Positions 24,479-27,971 of a stretch of DNA of 27,971 nt are shown here, one piece after another. The notes beneath the pieces were generated by a model. It ran no database searches. It was not told where the DNA came from and saw nothing but the letters and a program-made list of their open reading frames with translations. Positions within the stretch are counted from its first letter, which is position 1, and every line of letters begins with the position of its first letter. The DNA is from CBEUVQ01 sp965546615 (GTDB lineage: Bacteria; Bacillota; Desulfotomaculia; Desulfotomaculales; Desulfohalotomaculaceae), in contig CBEUVQ010000034.1 of NCBI GenBank assembly GCA_965546615.1, forward strand, positions 1 to 27,971, written 5' to 3'. Position numbers and translations under genes: made by a program.

Positions 24479-24922
24479 CTATTTGCTTTTTACTTGTACA
24501 GCGTCATACCAGCCCAGTTTGGCATCAGCTATCGAATCAGTTCTGGTATTATATGGCTTGATATCAATAAGCGGGCTTTTATCTAAAGCATCCATTCCCC
24601 TCACAATCAACTTATTTTCTTTTCTGGATATTACATCAGCAATATCTAACGCAATGGGATTGGGCCGGGCAGGGGAGCGCGTGGCAAATACACCATGCGG
24701 TTGATTGTCCCAAGGTGTGTTCACAACAAGAGTTTCTCTGTCAGCACGATCACACCAATACAATACAAACACATGAGATGCTGTTTCTACATCTTTCAGT
24801 GCCGGTGCAAATTCTTCAAAAATCTCCAGTTCAAACAGAGCTTCTTTCGTTCTTCCCTGCCGCGGGGCATCTTTTCTTTCTTTATAAGGCGAGTGAATAA
24901 TGCCAATTTGCTTTAATATCAT
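24479..24922 (-). CDS. trmO: tRNA (N6-threonylcarbamoyladenosine37-N6)-methyltransferase TrmO
   Basis: TrmO (TsaA/YaeB, UPF0066) methylates t6A37 in certain tRNAs with S-adenosylmethionine. The short protein (147 aa) shows the whole beta-barrel core: IGIIHSPYKERKDAPRQG at the start, HVFVLYWCDRAD in the middle, GVFATRSPARPNPIALDIADV (the most conserved block) and GMDALDKSPLIDIKPY near the end. It lacks the C-terminal extension of E. coli TrmO and so is the minimal form seen in many Firmicutes and archaea. I start at ATG 24922, after AAAGGG; an upstream ATG at 24961 has no binding site. Some short homologues have other proposed roles, so t6A methylation is the best but not the sole possibility. 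Confidence 0.88.
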   Translation of the reverse strand: MILKQIGIIHSPYKERKDAPRQGRTKEALFELEIFEEFAPALKDVETASHVFVLYWCDRADRETLVVNTPWDNQPHGVFATRSPARPNPIALDIADVISRKENKLIVRGMDALDKSPLIDIKPYNTRTDSIADAKLGWYDAVQVKSK

Positions 24923-25227
24923 TTTATTAATCCCTTTCTTTCTAAAATTTAATTTCATCATTTATTTACATATCTTAAAGCTTAGTCCTCTCCATTTTCA
25001 ATATCTTAAAACCCAATTCTCTTAATTTAAAAATGGCATGAGTCGAATTCATACATTATCTGGCAAATTACTGCTGTAACCTATAAGCCACTTCATTCAT
25101 AGCATGATATTAGTCAAAGTTAGCTTTGTTTAAAAATGCCGCCTTTGATCTCTCATTTGTTAATCAATTGTTAACTTAGGCTAAGTTAGTTATACGAAGA
25201 TAACAATGCTGTTAAGGAGGATTAGTT
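24923..25227. promoter_or_regulatory. 305-base intergenic region between trmO and feoB
   Basis: No gene is visible here. On the trmO side, TTGAAA (25001-24996) and TAAGAT (24977-24972) on the minus strand with an 18-base spacer form a possible promoter. The decamer ATATCTTAAA occurs twice, 31 bases apart (24970-24979 and 25001-25010). A small palindrome CAAAG-TTAG-CTTTG lies at 25115-25128. On the feoB side are the iron box and promoter described separately. No feoA gene is present, although small feoA genes often precede feoB. Confidence 0.5.
25168..25196 (+). promoter_or_regulatory. feoB promoter containing a DtxR/IdeR-type iron box
   Basis: TTGTTA (25168-25173) and TATACG (25191-25196) are spaced by 17 bases. 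The spacer and the last bases of the -35 carry a perfect palindrome, TAACTTAGGCTAAGTTA (25172-25188, 8-base arms around a central G). The 19 bases 25171-25189 match the remembered DtxR/IdeR consensus TTAGGTTAGGCTAACCTAA at 14 positions, including the central TTAGGCTAA. A bound dimer would prevent transcription, which fits repression of ferrous-iron uptake under metal-replete conditions. Confidence 0.75.
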
Positions 25228-25992
25228 ATGGGATTAAAATACCATTCATGCGCTAACAACTCTAAATCATCTTCAAAAGTTAATTATGTAATAGCGCTGG
25301 CAGGTAATCCAAACACCGGAAAAACTACAGTATTTAATGCATTAACCGGTCTTAACCAACACACCGGAAACTGGCCGGGTAAAACTGTGGTGCGATCTGA
25401 AGGTAAATTTTTTAATCAAGGCATAATCTATAAATTGATTGATTTACCTGGAACGTACTCTTTACTGGCCAATTCTGTAGAAGAACAAGTGGCAAGAGAT
25501 TACTTATGTTTTGGAAAACCGGATGCAACAGTAGTGGTGGTAGATGCTACCTGTTTAGAGAGAAATCTCAATCTCGTGATACAGGTGCTGGAAATCACCC
25601 CCAAGGTAGTGGTGTGTTTAAATTTAATGGATGAGGCCAAAAGAAAAAACATCGATATCGATATTAATTCTTTGGAAGAAGAATTAGGTGTGCCGGTTGT
25701 GCCTACAGCAGCCCGAAACAACATTGGATTAGATCAACTGGTAGCTAAAATTTCCGATTTGGTTGCCGGTCGTATTGTTACCAAGCCCTATATAGTAAAA
25801 CACAGCGAGGACGTGGAAAATGCTATTAAAATGATTGAACCAAAAATCAAACAGCTGGTAGGGAATGAAATAAACAGCAGGTGGTTGGCACTGCGGTTTT
25901 TGGAAAATGATAAAACAATTATTAACGCTGTAAAACGCATGATAAAAAAAGGCAGCGATACAATTCCTATAGGTGGTGAAATACTGGTATGA
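25228..25992 (+). CDS. feoB: FeoB GTPase half (N-terminal part of a split ferrous iron transporter)
   Basis: This 254-aa protein holds the cytoplasmic G domain of FeoB, which gates ferrous-iron transport. G1 is GNPNTGKTT (about residue 27), the switch/G2 region is HTGNWPGKTV, G3 is DLPGTYSL, G4 is NLMDEA and a G5-like TAARNNIG follows. After about residue 190 comes the beginning of the helical regulatory (GDI-like) domain, ending at PIGGEILV. No membrane segment is present. AAGGAGG lies 7 bases before the ATG. The reading ends in ATGA, shared with the start of the permease half. In ordinary FeoB (about 650-750 aa) both halves are one chain; the two products here sum to 716 aa, so nothing seems to be missing. 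Regulation by the iron box at 25172-25188 is likely. Confidence 0.93.
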   Translation: MGLKYHSCANNSKSSSKVNYVIALAGNPNTGKTTVFNALTGLNQHTGNWPGKTVVRSEGKFFNQGIIYKLIDLPGTYSLLANSVEEQVARDYLCFGKPDATVVVVDATCLERNLNLVIQVLEITPKVVVCLNLMDEAKRKNIDIDINSLEEELGVPVVPTAARNNIGLDQLVAKISDLVAGRIVTKPYIVKHSEDVENAIKMIEPKIKQLVGNEINSRWLALRFLENDKTIINAVKRMIKKGSDTIPIGGEILV

Positions 25993-27377
25993 GCAATCTT
26001 CATGCAAATATTGATGAAATACTTGGAGATATTAAAAAAATTAAACTGCATTCTTCTAACAAGTTAACCGATACCATTGTCAGCAATATCTACAGCAAGG
26101 CAGAAGAAATAAGTAAAAAAGTAATCAAAGAAAAAGGGAGAACTGCAGCTGATTGGGGCGAATTAGTTGATAATGTCTTGACTTCAAAAATATTTGGTTT
26201 CCCGTCGATGTTATTGTTATTGGGTTTAGTCTTTTGGATTACTATTACCGGGGCAAATTACCCTTCAGCTTTACTCGCAAGTGGTTTGTTTTGGATTCAA
26301 GAACGTTTAACGGACTTTTGTACTGTTCTTAACGCCCCGGCTTGGGTTAACGGTTTTTTTGTGGAAGGTATCTACCGCACTGTTGCCTGGGTAGTATCTG
26401 TGATGCTGCCGCCAATGGCTATTTTCTTTCCCTGCTTTACAATCTTGGAAGACATGGGATACTTACCGAGAGTGGCCTTTAACTTAGACCGTTTTTTTAA
26501 AGCTGCGGGGGCGCATGGAAAACAAGCACTAACGATGAGTATGGGGTTTGGCTGTAACGCAGCAGGTATTATCTCCTGCAGAATAATAGAATCTCCGCGT
26601 GAGCGTTTAATCGCCATGCTGACAAACAATTTTGTACCCTGCAACGGCCGGTTCCCAACATTAATTACTTTGGCAGCTTTGTTGGTTTTGAGCTTTGACG
26701 CATCATTTGGAGCAACATTCATTGTAGTAACAGTAGTTCTTTTTGGTATAGCTGCAACTTTGGCGGTTTCATGGGTACTGTCGAAAACACTTTTAAAAGG
26801 CATATCATCATCATTTACCTTAGAATTACCGCCGTATCGCAAACCACAAATCGGTAAAATTATTGTTAGGTCAATATATGACCGCACTTTATTCGTTCTG
26901 CGTCGGGCAGTTGTTGTATCCATTCCCGCCGGGGCAGTTACGTGGTTAATGGCAAACATATTTATTGGCGACATTAGTATACTCTCGCACTGCGCAGGTT
27001 TTTTAAATCCATTCGGCAATTTATTAGGCATGGATGGTTTCATACTGCTTGCCTTTATCTTAGGAATGCCGGCAAATGAAATTGTGCTGCCGATACTGAT
27101 TATGAGTTACATGTCGGCTGGTACAATGATTGAATTAGACAGTATTGCTAAACTGCAAGAATTATTCGTAGTTGAACATGGATGGACTTGGCTTACTGCC
27201 GTTTGCACAATGCTGTTTTCTTTGCTCCATTACCCATGCGGCACTACTTTGTTAACTATGAAAAAAGAATCCGGCAGTATAAAATGGACCGTTCTCGCTG
27301 CTGTAATTCCTTTGGGCGTTGCCTGCACAGTTTGCTTTATAGTGGCACAATTCAGCCGAGCAATGGGATGGGTATAA
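25989..27377 (+). CDS. feoB: FeoB permease half (C-terminal part of a split ferrous iron transporter)
   Basis: The 462-aa product supplies the membrane domain of FeoB. The first 70 residues are soluble and helical (MSNLHANIDEILGDIKK, then a VSNIYSKAEEISKKV segment that resembles the ADARY region of whole FeoB). The Gate and Nucleoside-recognition-like membrane segments follow, with the conserved cysteine motifs GFGCNAAGI and NNFVPCNGRFPTLITL. ILGMPANEIVLPILIMSYMSAG and LHYPCGTTLLTMKKE occur towards the end, again typical. The ATG at 25989 overlaps the previous stop by 4 bases and has AGGTGGTG about 10 bases upstream, so it is translated in its own right. No frameshift signal is visible at the junction. 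Both parts together should transport Fe2+ into the cell. Confidence 0.92.
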   Translation: MSNLHANIDEILGDIKKIKLHSSNKLTDTIVSNIYSKAEEISKKVIKEKGRTAADWGELVDNVLTSKIFGFPSMLLLLGLVFWITITGANYPSALLASGLFWIQERLTDFCTVLNAPAWVNGFFVEGIYRTVAWVVSVMLPPMAIFFPCFTILEDMGYLPRVAFNLDRFFKAAGAHGKQALTMSMGFGCNAAGIISCRIIESPRERLIAMLTNNFVPCNGRFPTLITLAALLVLSFDASFGATFIVVTVVLFGIAATLAVSWVLSKTLLKGISSSFTLELPPYRKPQIGKIIVRSIYDRTLFVLRRAVVVSIPAGAVTWLMANIFIGDISILSHCAGFLNPFGNLLGMDGFILLAFILGMPANEIVLPILIMSYMSAGTMIELDSIAKLQELFVVEHGWTWLTAVCTMLFSLLHYPCGTTLLTMKKESGSIKWTVLAAVIPLGVACTVCFIVAQFSRAMGWV

Positions 27378-27384
27378 AATTTTT

Positions 27385-27404
27385 GACAGGGCGAAAGCCC
27401 TGTC
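27385..27404. terminator. GAAA-tetraloop hairpin between feoB and the metalloregulator
   Basis: GACAGGGC (27385-27392) and GCCCTGTC (27397-27404) are perfect arms around GAAA. T-runs after the hairpin are weak on both strands (TGTTACTTTAATT on plus; AAAAATTTTA on minus), so it may be an inefficient bidirectional terminator. Confidence 0.7.
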
Positions 27405-27406
27405 TG

Positions 27407-27844
27407 TTACTTTAATTCATTATGTTTCAATTCATCTTCTTTTTGGCAAAACTTTTTGTACTCATTAAGCCATGCCGGATGCATTTCAGCAAACTTAACA
27501 AAGTTTATGATTGCTGTCAGCGTAGGCAAAGACAGATAATGTTCTATCGCTTCTGCTTCATCAGCAGCATTACATTTAGAGCCGATTAATCTTAAAAATT
27601 CTTGGATAATTCTATTCCGTTCAACTAAAAAATGACCAATTTTTTTACCTTTTTCAGTTAAAACTATGTCTTTATAACGACGGTATGTAATATATTTGTC
27701 CTCATCTAATCGGTGCAGTGCCTTGGTTACCGAAGGCAAACTCACATTAAGGCAAGCAGCAATATCAGTTACTCTTACTGCTTCGCCCTTTTGACTAATA
27801 CGATAAATTTCCTCAAGATAATCCTCCATACTGGGAGATAACAA
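27407..27844 (-). CDS. DtxR/MntR family metal-dependent regulator
   Basis: A 145-aa repressor of the MntR size class, lacking the SH3-like third domain of DtxR/IdeR. The helix-turn-helix is VRVTDIAACLNVSLPSVTKALHRLDEDKYI (23-52), followed by the wing. Numbering from TTG 27844 reproduces MntR exactly at the N-terminus: Asp8 and Glu11 of SMEDYLEEIY. The later block EAIEHYL gives Glu98, Glu101 and His102, equivalent to MntR Glu99, Glu102 and His103. The position of MntR His77, however, is Asn77 (VERNR). The Glu in place of the DtxR Cys102 argues for a manganese-type primary site, whereas the neighbour, feoB, and its iron box argue for iron. AGGGGG lies 8 bases before TTG 27844; an earlier TTG at 27850 is too close to that site. 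Confidence 0.9.
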   Translation of the reverse strand: MLSPSMEDYLEEIYRISQKGEAVRVTDIAACLNVSLPSVTKALHRLDEDKYITYRRYKDIVLTEKGKKIGHFLVERNRIIQEFLRLIGSKCNAADEAEAIEHYLSLPTLTAIINFVKFAEMHPAWLNEYKKFCQKEDELKHNELK

Positions 27845-27848
27845 AGTC

Positions 27849-27890
27849 AAAACCCCCTTTGAAATATGAATATCTATTAAAGGGGATTTT
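27849..27890 (-). promoter_or_regulatory. Leader hairpin that sequesters the regulator's Shine-Dalgarno
   Basis: In the minus-strand transcript AAAAUCCCCUUU (27890-27879) can pair with AAAGGGGGUUUU (27860-27849): 12 positions, all paired, one as a U-G wobble, around an 18-base loop. The second arm contains the AGGGGG ribosome binding site of the regulator gene. The structure could control translation; the same symmetry could instead be a DNA operator. Confidence 0.55.
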
Positions 27891-27920
27891 ATGACGATAT
27901 TTAAGAAAATTTATATAACA

Positions 27921-27951
27921 AAACCCTGAGATTGGTGTAATCTCAGGGTTT
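27921..27951. terminator. Perfect hairpin terminator at the right edge
   Basis: AAACCCTGAGATT (27921-27933) and AATCTCAGGGTTT (27939-27951) are perfect 13-base arms around a 5-base loop. On the minus strand the stem ends in GGGTTTTGTTA. It most likely ends a gene entering from the right on the minus strand and separates it from the regulator. Confidence 0.8.
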
Positions 27952-27971
27952 AAGATATATGTAAAATTTGT

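Noticed and set aside
24970..25010. Direct repeat ATATCTTAAA, two copies 31 bases apart
   Set aside because: AT-rich decamer in an AT-rich region; only two copies and no linked regulator. Recorded under the intergenic region but not claimed as a site.
25115..25128. Palindrome CAAAG-TTAG-CTTTG as a second iron box
   Set aside because: It shares only a short core with the DtxR consensus and lies about 40 bases upstream of the -35, so evidence is too thin.
25960..26010. A frameshift in feoB
   Set aside because: The junction has a 4-base ATGA overlap, a Shine-Dalgarno for the second gene and no slippery sequence, and both products are complete halves. Deliberate fission is the better reading, though a sequencing error cannot be fully excluded.
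26372..27043. Long open frame (223 codons) on the minus strand inside the FeoB permease gene
   Set aside because: It is antisense to a fully conserved membrane protein, has no Shine-Dalgarno and reads as low-complexity basic sequence; a shadow of the real gene.

Overview
The window looks like a chromosomal segment of an anaerobic, low-GC Gram-positive bacterium of the class Clostridia; a Peptococcales-like relative is a guess. The evidence is strong AGGAGG-type ribosome binding sites, frequent TTG and GTG starts, a ferredoxin-type [FeFe]-hydrogenase, an NfnAB electron-bifurcating pair, an AsnRS of clostridial type, and lipoproteins without an outer-membrane partner for the RND pump. I assign 24 protein-coding genes. 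I see no rRNA, tRNA, CRISPR array or intact mobile element. Most genes are housekeeping or widely distributed accessory genes.

Layout, left to right. Positions 1-44 hold an orphan inverted repeat. A small unrecognised gene (79-498, -) is divergent from an ABC-F ATPase (612-2528) and a stand-alone group-B-like [FeFe]-hydrogenase (2590-3882). These converge on adk (3998-4639, -) through a bidirectional terminator. Next on the minus strand come tex (4729-6882) and a two-gene unit of a PAS/HD-GYP protein and a PfoR-like PTS-IIC membrane protein (9245 to 7065). A three-gene ABC importer of the SsuABC/TauABC type (9454-11871, +) meets a CBS-pair protein (11874-12401, -) tail to tail with 2 bases between them. 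nfnA-nfnB (14766-12542, -) is divergent from a CapA-family gene (14986-16107, +). A long hairpin then separates capA from a marR - membrane fusion protein - RND permease operon (20894-16187, -). An isoaspartyl-peptidase/asparaginase gene (21899-21006, -) is divergent from asnS (22102-23391, +). Convergent to asnS are a BASS-family transporter (24392-23409, -) and, upstream of it, trmO (24922-24479, -). The window ends with an iron-uptake locus: feoB split into two coupled genes (25228-27377, +) and, convergent to it, a DtxR/MntR-family regulator (27844-27407, -).

The most informative region is this right end. The feoB promoter contains a perfect 17-bp palindrome close to the classical DtxR/IdeR iron box, between its -35 and -10 elements. 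FeoB is divided inside its helical linker domain into a GTPase and a permease with a 4-base overlap. The regulator has MntR-type metal ligands, except that the position equivalent to His77 is Asn. Its own leader can fold into a 12-bp hairpin that buries its Shine-Dalgarno sequence. Together these suggest a self-contained metal-responsive circuit with an untested metal specificity. Other points of interest are the hydrogenase's TSCCC motif, a Lys-to-Asn change in the HD-GYP signature, a candidate MarR operator inside the pump promoter, a Cys/Gly-rich tail on NfnA, and a terminator formed from the last codons of the BASS gene.

All family assignments come from reading motifs and remembered family features; no search was run. 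Start codons were chosen from Shine-Dalgarno spacing. Where this shortens a longer frame, the entry says so.
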